The notes under the pieces: generated by a model
Database searches by the model: none
What the model was told of the DNA's origin: nothing
Seen by the model: only the letters and a program-made list of their open reading frames with translations
Shown: positions 52,455 through 59,976 of the stretch, piece after piece
Position numbering within the stretch: the stretch's first letter is position 1
Layout of the letters: every line of letters starts with the position of its first letter
Translations under genes and position numbers: made by a program
NCBI RefSeq assembly: GCF_002217945.1
Contig: NZ_BCMG01000006.1
Coordinates: forward strand, 62,001-126,000
Reading direction: 5' to 3'
Source of the DNA: Secundilactobacillus silagei JCM 19001
GTDB taxonomy: Bacteria; Bacillota; Bacilli; Lactobacillales; Lactobacillaceae
DNA length: 64,000 bases

Positions 52455-53366
52455 ATGTTACAAACACTATTATTTGCTTTATTACCCATTTTGGTCACCA
52501 TTGCTTTAGGTTACTTTGCAGCTGCCCGCCATTACTTTGACGACAATGACAGTCGCATGCTGGTTCGCTTAGTCATGAATTTTATGCTGCCACTGAGCGT
52601 TTTTTCTGGGATTTGGAGCACACCGCGAAAAATCATCATCAAAGATATTCCATTAGCTACCTGGCTATTAGTGAGCATCATTGGCTGCTACCTGATTTTC
52701 TTAGTCCTTTACCGGTATCTATTCCATACCAACCTACATATTGCATCACTTCGGGCAATGTCGGTTGCTGACCCGTCCGTTCCGTTTATCGGGTCCGCTA
52801 TCTTGCCTCTCATTTTTGGTGATTCTTTAAGTGCGATTACCATTGGTGTCTGCACCCTGATCATCAACATCATCATGCTGCCAATGGTTTTCGGTGCACT
52901 GAGCCGTGGCCAATCCCTAGGTGCGCGCATTATCAGTACCTTACGCAAACCATTAGTTGCCTCAGCATTACTGGGATTTATTCTCGCCTTACTGGGTTGG
53001 CAAATGCCCCCAGAATTAGCCGGTTCGTTTGAACTACTGGGCAAAGGTGCCGGTGGTTTAGCCATCTTTGCAACCGGGATCATTTTATTCACCCGTAAGA
53101 TTTTGGTTAACCGCGTCATTGTTGCCACCGTCTTTTCCAAGAATATTTTGTTTCCAGTCGTGATCTGGGCCTTGATGCTGTTGATCCATGCCCCTTCTGA
53201 ATTACAGCGAATCGTCGTTTTAACGCTGGCCATTCCAACGGCCACGATGCCTACTAGTTTGGCGATTCAATTTAAGGTCAACGAATCTGAATTGGCTTCA
53301 ACGCAATTTTGGAGCACCGTTTGTTCGTTTGTTACCCTAGCAGCGTTCTTAGTCGCACTCGGTTAA
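52455..53366 (+). CDS. AEC-family transporter (auxin efflux carrier type)
   Basis: A 303-residue membrane protein with about ten segments in two fivefold halves. The MNFMLPLSVFSGIW and second-half NKIVATVFSKNILFPV-type regions fit the AEC (MdcF/MleP-like) family, which carries organic acids or amino acids such as malate. The substrate is unknown. The ATG at 52455 is preferred because GAGGGG lies 12 bp before it and directly abuts the earlier ATG. A strong hairpin follows. Confidence 0.87.
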   Translation: MLQTLLFALLPILVTIALGYFAAARHYFDDNDSRMLVRLVMNFMLPLSVFSGIWSTPRKIIIKDIPLATWLLVSIIGCYLIFLVLYRYLFHTNLHIASLRAMSVADPSVPFIGSAILPLIFGDSLSAITIGVCTLIINIIMLPMVFGALSRGQSLGARIISTLRKPLVASALLGFILALLGWQMPPELAGSFELLGKGAGGLAIFATGIILFTRKILVNRVIVATVFSKNILFPVVIWALMLLIHAPSELQRIVVLTLAIPTATMPTSLAIQFKVNESELASTQFWSTVCSFVTLAAFLVALG

Positions 53367-53373
53367 AAATTCT

Positions 53374-53443
53374 CAACAAATAACCAGCCTAGTAACTCAT
53401 TTCCTATACTCAGGAACCTAGCTACTATGCTGGTTATTTGTTG
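53374..53443. terminator. Long hairpin between convergent genes
   Basis: CAACAAATAACCAGC pairs with its complement around a loop of about 40 nt; it separates the AEC gene from the convergent YbjQ-like gene. Confidence 0.6.
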
Positions 53444-53482
53444 GCTATTGAATTAAGAAATCGGTTTTATAGTTGGACAACC

Positions 53483-53800
53483 TCAGTTATGACTCTCATC
53501 CGTCGTTGTATCTTTGGCTGCTTTTTTCGGCAATGCGATTACGGTGCCGTAACCGTGGACCACGAGAAACTTTGGTGCAACGTTCATCCGCACGACCTCA
53601 GTGTTGAACGAAACGTCCACCACCCCGTCACCATTGCGCTTCTGTGCTTGTTCAAACAGTTTTTGCTTGGCTTGATCAAACAGGTCATCAAACTTTGAAA
53701 ATTCATCCGGTCTTTCCGAACTCAGCATCGTGGAAACCGTTACAGCAATCACGCCCTTAATAATATGGGCCTGATTAAAACTACCGGTTGACATAAACAT
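53483..53800 (-). CDS. YbjQ-like (UPF0145/DUF74) protein
   Basis: A 105-residue protein with AHIIKGVIAVTV and a C-terminal VHGYGTVIALP, and helical DLFDQAKQKLFEQA between. It resembles the YbjQ/DUF74 'heavy-metal-binding' fold, which forms pentamers; the binding role is not proven. AGAGGGG is eight bases before the ATG. Confidence 0.65.
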   Translation of the reverse strand: MFMSTGSFNQAHIIKGVIAVTVSTMLSSERPDEFSKFDDLFDQAKQKLFEQAQKRNGDGVVDVSFNTEVVRMNVAPKFLVVHGYGTVIALPKKAAKDTTTDESHN

Positions 53801-53935
53801 TTTACCAACCCCTCTTTCATTAATTATACCGAATTTGATGATTTAGCGCAGGATTTCATAGAAAAAGCTCATCTTAATACTTGACTATTTCCAGTTTATG
53901 CTATAATTTTAATATCCCTTATTTGGAGGTTAATC

Positions 53936-54487
53936 ATGAATCCCAATCATTCTTTGCTCAGTTGGATCCTCGCAAGTCAATTTGCGGCTATTCTGGTCGT
54001 CTGTTCCAAGCTGACCATTCCGCTGGGACCAATTCCGCTCACTGGTCAGACACTTGCTGTGGGCATAATTGCCTCACTTTTAACCGTCAGAACTGCTCAA
54101 AAAGCCATCTTTTTATACTTGCTGCTGGGCTTAATTGGACTGCCAGTATTTGCCGGTAGTGCCACCAGTCTGGCTGCCCTGTTTGGTCCGACGGCTGGGT
54201 ATCTGTGGGGCTTTTTCCTCTACGTGACACTTACCAGTTGGTGGTTACGGTCGCGTCGTAAAACCACCATTAACCTGCTAGTCGCCAATTTACCTGGCGC
54301 CCTTATCCAATTAGTGCTTGGCAGTCTCTGGCTAACCGTTAGCAACCAGTTAAACTTGACCGCTGCTTTGCTAACCGGGCTTTTTCCCTTCCTGATCCCA
54401 GCCGTCATTAAAATTATCATGGTGGCCGCCATCGTTCAATTGGTGCAGCAACGGGTATCATTACCGTTGGGACGCGGAACGAATTAA
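53936..54487 (+). CDS. bioY: Biotin ECF transporter S component
   Basis: A 183-residue BioY protein with six membrane segments. PLGPIPLTGQTLAVGI, the hallmark BioY motif, is at about residues 30-45, and GPTAGYLWGF follows. It imports biotin with the shared ECF module or alone. An extended -10 promoter (TGCTATAAT, about 53898-53906) lies upstream, and TTTGGAGG precedes the ATG. No biotin repressor site was identified. Confidence 0.95.
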   Translation: MNPNHSLLSWILASQFAAILVVCSKLTIPLGPIPLTGQTLAVGIIASLLTVRTAQKAIFLYLLLGLIGLPVFAGSATSLAALFGPTAGYLWGFFLYVTLTSWWLRSRRKTTINLLVANLPGALIQLVLGSLWLTVSNQLNLTAALLTGLFPFLIPAVIKIIMVAAIVQLVQQRVSLPLGRGTN

Positions 54488-54562
54488 TCGCATAAATGTG
54501 ATACTAATTACGCCAGGTTGATAGACAAATTAGTCGGAACACGATAAAATAATAGCGACAGA

Positions 54563-54575
54563 GCAATTTAGTTGC
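54563..54575 (+). promoter_or_regulatory. Candidate OhrR-type operator
   Basis: GCAATTTAGTTGC is a dyad (GCAA/TTGC) about 40 bp upstream of the MarR gene, in keeping with OhrR autoregulation. The match to known OhrR boxes is only partial. Confidence 0.45.
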
Positions 54576-54617
54576 ACACGATTAATTACCTGCAATACTC
54601 GAAAGGAAGGTTTTCAC

Positions 54618-55082
54618 ATGCCTAACTCAACGCCACGCCGATTAGACGACCAGCTGTGCTTCGCCTTTTATAGCGTCAGCAAAAAATTTAACCATTTCTA
54701 TCAGGATGCTTTAAAACCGTTTCATCTGACTTACCCGCAGTACATCACTTTATTAGCCCTTTGGGAGACTTCCCCCATGACCGTTCGCGAACTTGGCAGT
54801 CACTTAAACCTTGATAGTGGCACTTTGACCCCGCTGTTAAAACGGTTAGAAAAACAGGGCTGGATCTCACGCAAGCGTAGTGATCAAGATGAACGCCAAG
54901 TCAACGTGGCCCTGACTGATTACGCGCTGCAAAAACGCGATGAGGTGTACGCCCGCGTCAATAGTTGTGTCGATCTCATCTCATTTGATAATATGGACTA
55001 CCAGCAATTTTTAGGCAGTATTCACCACGTTATGGATGAACTGGATACGATCAGTGACAAAAATCTCATTCACGAATCTTAA
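54618..55082 (+). CDS. ohrR: OhrR-type MarR-family regulator
   Basis: A 154-residue MarR protein. Near the N-terminus LDDQLCFAFYSVSKKF has the conserved peroxide-sensing Cys14, followed by LTYPQYITLLALWE, matching OhrR; the winged helix is at about 50-100. OhrR normally represses ohr, an organic hydroperoxide resistance gene, which is not in this window, so the assignment rests on the Cys motif. AAGGAAGG precedes the ATG. A terminator follows. Confidence 0.8.
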   Translation: MPNSTPRRLDDQLCFAFYSVSKKFNHFYQDALKPFHLTYPQYITLLALWETSPMTVRELGSHLNLDSGTLTPLLKRLEKQGWISRKRSDQDERQVNVALTDYALQKRDEVYARVNSCVDLISFDNMDYQQFLGSIHHVMDELDTISDKNLIHES

Positions 55083-55096
55083 TTAACCTCACATTG

Positions 55097-55143
55097 AAAA
55101 GGGCTTTGACACCGGTGATTATTCGCTGTGTCAAAGCCTTTTT
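55097..55143. terminator. Bidirectional terminator
   Basis: AAAAGGGCTTTGACAC/GTGTCAAAGCCTTTTT stem with a 15-nt loop lies between the convergent regulator and CPBP genes. Confidence 0.88.
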
Positions 55144-55150
55144 AATGTCG

Positions 55151-55858
55151 TTAATGAATCATAGCTGCCATTCCAACCATGGCAATTAAATTATTCAACA
55201 TATGCAGTCCAATCGACGCCGCTAAATTGTTGGTGCGGCGATACGTGTAGGCCAAAAAACAACCTAACGTCATGTAGATCAAATAACTGATGATCGTGGT
55301 ACTGGCATGGGCTAACGAAAAGAAGATTGCGCTCACCAGGATGGGCAGCCAAAAGCTCTCCGGTTTAAAGAAGGCATTCATGAGGTAGCCCCGAAACAGC
55401 AGTTCTTCGGCAATGGGCGACAGAAAAATACCGGAAAACATCAGCAGATAAAAGATCCAGTGGTCACTGGACAGTAAATACTTAATCGCCTCGTTGTTAG
55501 CGGTCTGCGTTTGATGAAAGACACTGCGATTAACCCAATTTAAAACCATTTCAAGGGCAATCGCGCAAACAAACGCCGTCACGATCAACTGAATGTCCTT
55601 CAGTGTCGGCCAATGCCAGTATGGCTGACTGGTCACCCGTTTCAAACTGGCATTTAAGGCCAAAATAATGACGATAAACCCACCAATATAAAGTACCGCC
55701 AGTAAACTGCGCAGCAAAATCTGGTTTTGAGCTGCTTTGCGGACCCATAAAAGCACCACTGGGACTGCCTCAATCGCAACAAAAAACGTTGCAAATAATA
55801 GGATTCTCGTGAACATCGACGGTCTTGCCGGATCACTTGGAAGTTTAAACTGTTGCAT
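55151..55858 (-). CDS. CPBP (CAAX-type) intramembrane metalloprotease
   Basis: A 235-residue membrane protein with six or more segments. The family motifs AEELLFRGYLMNAF (EExxxR), FFSLAHAS (FxxxH) and HMLNN (HxxxN) are all present, so it should be active. Such proteases in lactobacilli include bacteriocin immunity or PrsW-like relatives; no bacteriocin gene is nearby, so the role is open. Confidence 0.92.
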   Translation of the reverse strand: MQQFKLPSDPARPSMFTRILLFATFFVAIEAVPVVLLWVRKAAQNQILLRSLLAVLYIGGFIVIILALNASLKRVTSQPYWHWPTLKDIQLIVTAFVCAIALEMVLNWVNRSVFHQTQTANNEAIKYLLSSDHWIFYLLMFSGIFLSPIAEELLFRGYLMNAFFKPESFWLPILVSAIFFSLAHASTTIISYLIYMTLGCFLAYTYRRTNNLAASIGLHMLNNLIAMVGMAAMIH

Positions 55859-55896
55859 GTCACTACCCCTGTTCTATGTAAAGTCAGTCAGCAAGA

Positions 55897-56145
55897 TCAA
55901 TGCTGGCCTTCCTCGTTATTTTTATTTTGTTCAGCTGTTTTGGCAGCTTTATGCCGTAAAGCGTTTGGCCGATAGATCAGTAACAAATACAAAATGGTCA
56001 CTAAAATCATCGAAACTAACCAAGCAATCAACCAGGTAATGATGGTCCCCACGCTGGTAGGCACCCAATTGCGAGTCAAATACACCGTGCTGCCAATGAT
56101 CACTACTGGCAGTAAAACCATTAAAAAATAAGCTAAACCCTTCAA
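55897..56145 (-). CDS. Small membrane protein, 82 aa
   Basis: Two hydrophobic segments (about residues 4-22 and 35-56) and a polar, Lys/Asn/Glu-rich tail. Unrecognised. It sits 39 bp upstream of the CPBP gene and is likely co-transcribed with it. Confidence 0.6.
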   Translation of the reverse strand: MKGLAYFLMVLLPVVIIGSTVYLTRNWVPTSVGTIITWLIAWLVSMILVTILYLLLIYRPNALRHKAAKTAEQNKNNEEGQH

Positions 56146-56166
56146 GTGAGAACCTCGGTTTCTAAA

Positions 56167-56763
56167 TTAATGAAAATCTTGTGCCATATAACGTTCCAAA
56201 ATAGCCGTCATCCCGTAAGTCTTAAAGCTGCCGACCTCAACGTAATTCAAATCAGCGTAGGCTAACTTGACCTGCCAACGAGCTTCTAAATCAGTCGGTT
56301 CGACTTCATTGAGCTGCAGCTTGTCGTGCTTTAGAGAAGCAATAAACCCAGTGTAAGTCTTCTCGCTGCGACCCGGGTGAACACCGAGACTAACGACCTG
56401 GTCAGCTTTAAACGCCCATCTTAACGTGGCTTTCAAAAGCGAATGCTGACTAAAATCAACGTAACTTAATAGTTTTTCAACGTGCCAAACATCATCATAA
56501 TGCCGTTTGCAGGCCAGTGCAATGATGGCCATTAGTGATTTTAGATAGTCAGATTCCGTTATCAGCTTAGAAATCGTATTCGTCCGAATGACAATGGCGC
56601 CATCCGTCGCCCCATTTTGATTCACCCGCTTGAATAACACAAACTTCTTATCCATCGCAATCACGTTACCAGCTAAAAAATGATCCTCATCACCGTACCG
56701 AAAGATGGCCACCAAGCGGCCATCTTCCTGGGCAACTGATAATTGTTCTCGAATTGTTTCCAT
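56167..56763 (-). CDS. Hypothetical protein, 198 aa
   Basis: Unrecognised soluble protein. The N-terminal half (REQLSVAQEDGRLVAIFRYGDED) and repeated beta strands (AGNVIAMDKKFVLFKRVN) suggest SH3-like or Sm-like small barrels. The ATG at 56763 has GGAGG nine bases upstream; a longer in-frame reading starts in a region without a site. It is upstream of the small membrane gene. Confidence 0.65.
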   Translation of the reverse strand: METIREQLSVAQEDGRLVAIFRYGDEDHFLAGNVIAMDKKFVLFKRVNQNGATDGAIVIRTNTISKLITESDYLKSLMAIIALACKRHYDDVWHVEKLLSYVDFSQHSLLKATLRWAFKADQVVSLGVHPGRSEKTYTGFIASLKHDKLQLNEVEPTDLEARWQVKLAYADLNYVEVGSFKTYGMTAILERYMAQDFH

Positions 56764-56950
56764 AATGTTTATCCTCCATGTAAAACATCGATCAGGTCCA
56801 CTATTTGCCACTTTCAACTTGCTCTGTGATTTAAAGGTAGCAAGTTTAAAACAATAGTTCAAGCAAATAGTCGCCAAACTGCATTTTTATTGCGAAACCA
56901 GGACTAAATTCGCTATGATTAAGGTATCAAATTAGACTGAGGTGAACCCT

Positions 56951-57316
56951 ATGTTAAAAGAGTTTAAAGCCTTTATTGCCCGCGGTAACGTGGTCGATCT
57001 AGCGGTCGGTGTCATTATCGGGGCTGCCTTCACATCAATCGTCACGTCGTTAACGAAAAACCTGATCAATCCGCTAATTGGCCTGTTCATCGGTAAAATG
57101 GATCTGTCAGGTTTAGTTTTCACCGTTGGCAGTGCTCATTTCCGCTATGGGTTGTTTATTGATTCAATCATCAACTTTTTGATCATTGCGCTGGTCGTTT
57201 TCCTCATGGTGAAGCTCATTAACCGGCTGATGCCTAGTACTGAGAAACAATCACCAGCACCCTCCGCATCCGAAACTTATCTAAAAGAAATTCGCGATTT
57301 ACTTCAAAATAAATAG
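56951..57316 (+). CDS. mscL: Large-conductance mechanosensitive channel
   Basis: A 121-residue MscL. The pore-lining MLKEFKAFIARGNVVDLAVG and GVIIGAAFTSIV of TM1 and the second segment near residue 70-95 fit the family exactly, and the length is typical. It opens under membrane tension to release solutes. The ATG at 56951 follows GAGGTGA. A terminator ends the gene. Confidence 0.97.
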   Translation: MLKEFKAFIARGNVVDLAVGVIIGAAFTSIVTSLTKNLINPLIGLFIGKMDLSGLVFTVGSAHFRYGLFIDSIINFLIIALVVFLMVKLINRLMPSTEKQSPAPSASETYLKEIRDLLQNK

Positions 57317-57322
57317 TTTTCA

Positions 57323-57366
57323 TTCATAAAGGCAGCCTGAACTGAAGTTCAGGCTGCCTTTATGAA
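57323..57366 (+). terminator. Terminator of mscL
   Basis: Perfect 19-bp stem (TTCATAAAGGCAGCCTGAA and complement) with a 6-nt loop. Confidence 0.9.
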
Positions 57367-57405
57367 TCCAATCAACTCGTGATTCACCCAATTTAAGATT
57401 AAGGG

Positions 57406-57433
57406 TTAACATCGCAAGCCTTTGCCTTATAAT
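57406..57433 (+). promoter_or_regulatory. Promoter of the first GH65 gene
   Basis: TTAACA (57406-57411), 16-bp spacer, TATAAT (57428-57433); the leader is about 30 nt. No cre site is obvious. Confidence 0.6.
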
Positions 57434-57468
57434 GAGCGTAAATTACCAAATTGATTGGAGATCACTAA

Positions 57469-59766
57469 ATGGACGAAAATAATACCTTTCAGATTCACTT
57501 GCAAAAACTCGCACACCAGGATGAAAAAACCTTTGAAACGATCTACACCTTGGGTAATGGTCACTTTGGTGTCCGTGCGTCCAACCCGCTGCAGGGCAAT
57601 AACAGCCATTATCCCGGCCAGCCAGGACTGTTTGTGAATGGTTTTTACGATTTAACCCAGCTGTCCTACGGTGAGAATTACTCCGGTTACGCACAAAATT
57701 CTCAGACCATTTGTGAGGTACCGGACCCGCGGTTCATTATCTTTGAGGTCGATGGCGTCCGTTCTGACGAAACCCCGTATAACGTTAGATTAGTCGATAA
57801 AAACCTGGATATGCGGACCGGTGTTTTAATGGATATTTTTGACGTTAAGACGCCGACTAACAAGCAGTTCCGTTTAACGCTGCAATCCTTTGCTTCTCAC
57901 GCCGATAAACACTTATTTGTGATCAGGTACAGTGTCTCAGCGCTGAACTTTACTGGCCCGATCACGATTATTAAGCAACACCCCTACATCAAGCAGCAAA
58001 TTCAATCAAACACCACCGATATGCGGGCTGCTCAGCGACAAACCGTATTGGACCGAACATTTATTCAAAGTAAATTGCCGATCATGATGATCAGCACCCG
58101 TAAAAGTCAGTTAGCGTTAATCGTCGCTCAGCAGGCGTTAAGTGACAACCCGATGCACGTCACCATGCTCGATGACCTGCCAAGCTACAGCAAAACCTTT
58201 GATCTCACTCAGGGGATGACTCAGAGCTTTAGCTTTGCGTATGCCATTAGCTACCCCCATCCGCTGTTGAAGGCCACCCTGTCGCAGCCGGCCATTGCGG
58301 CTTCGGCCGAAAAACGTCTGGCAAATAAATCCTTTAAACAGCTCTTAGATGATTCGGCAGCCAAAGTGAATCAGTTTTGGAAGAACAGCGATATCGAATT
58401 GACCGGTGATGACGCGCTGGCCAAAGGAATTCGGTTCAATCTCTTTCACTTGTATCAAGCAGCTGGCGGTGACGGGATGACCAGTATTCCGGCGAAGGGG
58501 CTGACCGGTCCCGGTTACGAAGGTCACTTCTTCTGGGATGCTGAAATGTTCATGCTGCCATTTTTCACCTATACCGAACCTCAAATGGCCCGACAGCTCC
58601 TGCTCTACCGTTACCATACTTTGCCGCAAGCACAGCACCGTGCGCGCGAAATGGGTGTCCATAACGGGGTCATGTTCCCCTGGCGGACGATCAACGGCGA
58701 AGAATCCAGCAGCTACTATCCGGCCGGTACCGCCCAAGTTCATATCAATGCCGATATTGCCTATGCCATCGACACCTACGTTCGGGTCACGGGTGACACT
58801 GATTTTCTGATGGATTACGGCTATGAGATCATCGTCAAAACCGCTCGCTTCTGGCTGGCATACGGTCATTGGGCAACTGACGATGCTCACGCTGGTAAGT
58901 TTGTGATCAACGACGTCACTGGTCCCGACGAATACACTGCAATGGTCAGCAATAATTACTTTACGAACCGGATGGCCCAAAATAATCTCAGTATTGCCGT
59001 CAAATATTTTAATCAGATCAAGCACAGTCACCCAGAAAAATTAGTGGAATTAAACGTCACTGATGAAGAAATTGCCCAGTTTAATCACGCCGCTGATGAG
59101 ATGTACCTGCCCTATGACGAAAAGTTAAAAATCAAAAAACAAGACGATCTCTCCACTAGCAAGCCCGTTTGGCCGATTAAGGAAACCCCACGCAACCTGT
59201 TTCCGTTACTCCTGCACTTTCACCCCATGACGATCTATCACTATCAAGTCAATAAACAGGCCGATACGGTCATGACCGACTGCCTGTTTCCAAAGGATCA
59301 AGACGAAGCTCAGCTTAAGCGCGACTTTGACTATTACGAAGCCATTACCGTTCATGATTCGTCACTTTCCCGGGCTATCTTTGGCATCCTGGCTCACCGC
59401 CTGCACCACGCCGATGACGCCTATGACTATTTCATGCAAACGGTCATGATGGATCTCTCTAACTCGCAAGGCAACACCGGTGACGGGATTCACGCCGCCA
59501 ATATGGGCAGTACTTGGCTCAGTTTAATTTACGGCTTCGCGGGTCTGGGACTAGAAAAAGAAAGTTTCAACCTGTCACCGGAACTGCCAGCAGCTTGGAA
59601 CAGCCTGCGTTTTCGGTTCTGGTTTCACGGCCGGCAAATTGAGATCACCATTACTCAGCCCGCCGTTTCGATCAAGTTATTATCCGGTCAGCCCCTGCAA
59701 TTTTACTTTAAACATAAACCCTTTAAGCTGACTAAGGATCATCTTGTGAATCAATATTTAAAATGA
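57469..59766 (+). CDS. GH65 disaccharide phosphorylase (maltose/kojibiose/trehalose-6-P type)
   Basis: A 765-residue family 65 phosphorylase of standard length: N-terminal beta-sandwich, linker, (alpha/alpha)6 catalytic barrel and C-terminal sheet. FFWDAEMFMLP and GPDEYTAMVSNNYFTN carry the active site, with Glu488 the probable general acid. It splits an alpha-glucosidic disaccharide with phosphate into beta-glucose-1-phosphate and a sugar; the exact substrate cannot be told. It has its own promoter and terminator (59852-59888). TTGGAGA precedes the ATG. Confidence 0.88.
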   Translation: MDENNTFQIHLQKLAHQDEKTFETIYTLGNGHFGVRASNPLQGNNSHYPGQPGLFVNGFYDLTQLSYGENYSGYAQNSQTICEVPDPRFIIFEVDGVRSDETPYNVRLVDKNLDMRTGVLMDIFDVKTPTNKQFRLTLQSFASHADKHLFVIRYSVSALNFTGPITIIKQHPYIKQQIQSNTTDMRAAQRQTVLDRTFIQSKLPIMMISTRKSQLALIVAQQALSDNPMHVTMLDDLPSYSKTFDLTQGMTQSFSFAYAISYPHPLLKATLSQPAIAASAEKRLANKSFKQLLDDSAAKVNQFWKNSDIELTGDDALAKGIRFNLFHLYQAAGGDGMTSIPAKGLTGPGYEGHFFWDAEMFMLPFFTYTEPQMARQLLLYRYHTLPQAQHRAREMGVHNGVMFPWRTINGEESSSYYPAGTAQVHINADIAYAIDTYVRVTGDTDFLMDYGYEIIVKTARFWLAYGHWATDDAHAGKFVINDVTGPDEYTAMVSNNYFTNRMAQNNLSIAVKYFNQIKHSHPEKLVELNVTDEEIAQFNHAADEMYLPYDEKLKIKKQDDLSTSKPVWPIKETPRNLFPLLLHFHPMTIYHYQVNKQADTVMTDCLFPKDQDEAQLKRDFDYYEAITVHDSSLSRAIFGILAHRLHHADDAYDYFMQTVMMDLSNSQGNTGDGIHAANMGSTWLSLIYGFAGLGLEKESFNLSPELPAAWNSLRFRFWFHGRQIEITITQPAVSIKLLSGQPLQFYFKHKPFKLTKDHLVNQYLK

Positions 59767-59851
59767 CTTTAAGCAAGTCATGCGCATCTTTATACCAGTC
59801 CACCCCCTTCTTTGTATTAATTGCACCTTGAGTAAGACGCATCAAAATGAT

Positions 59852-59888
59852 AACCAATCCCTTAAGCATAAGGGATTGGTTATTTTTT
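59852..59888 (+). terminator. Terminator between the two GH65 genes
   Basis: AACCAATCCCTTA/TAAGGGATTGGTT stem with a 4-nt loop and six Ts. Confidence 0.9.
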
Positions 59889-59976
59889 CGAGACGTGTTG
59901 TTTGCGATATTTCTAGCAAAACTTTATCATTAAGTTATGAGGCATTTAGCATTACTCATAGAAAAGAGGACTGATT

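Noticed and set aside
52709-53245. 178-codon antisense frame inside the AEC transporter gene
   Set aside because: Opposite the transporter coding strand, no start site, unlikely composition.
58345-59031. 228-codon antisense frame inside the first GH65 gene
   Set aside because: A shadow of a conserved enzyme gene; codon use and lack of a site speak against it.
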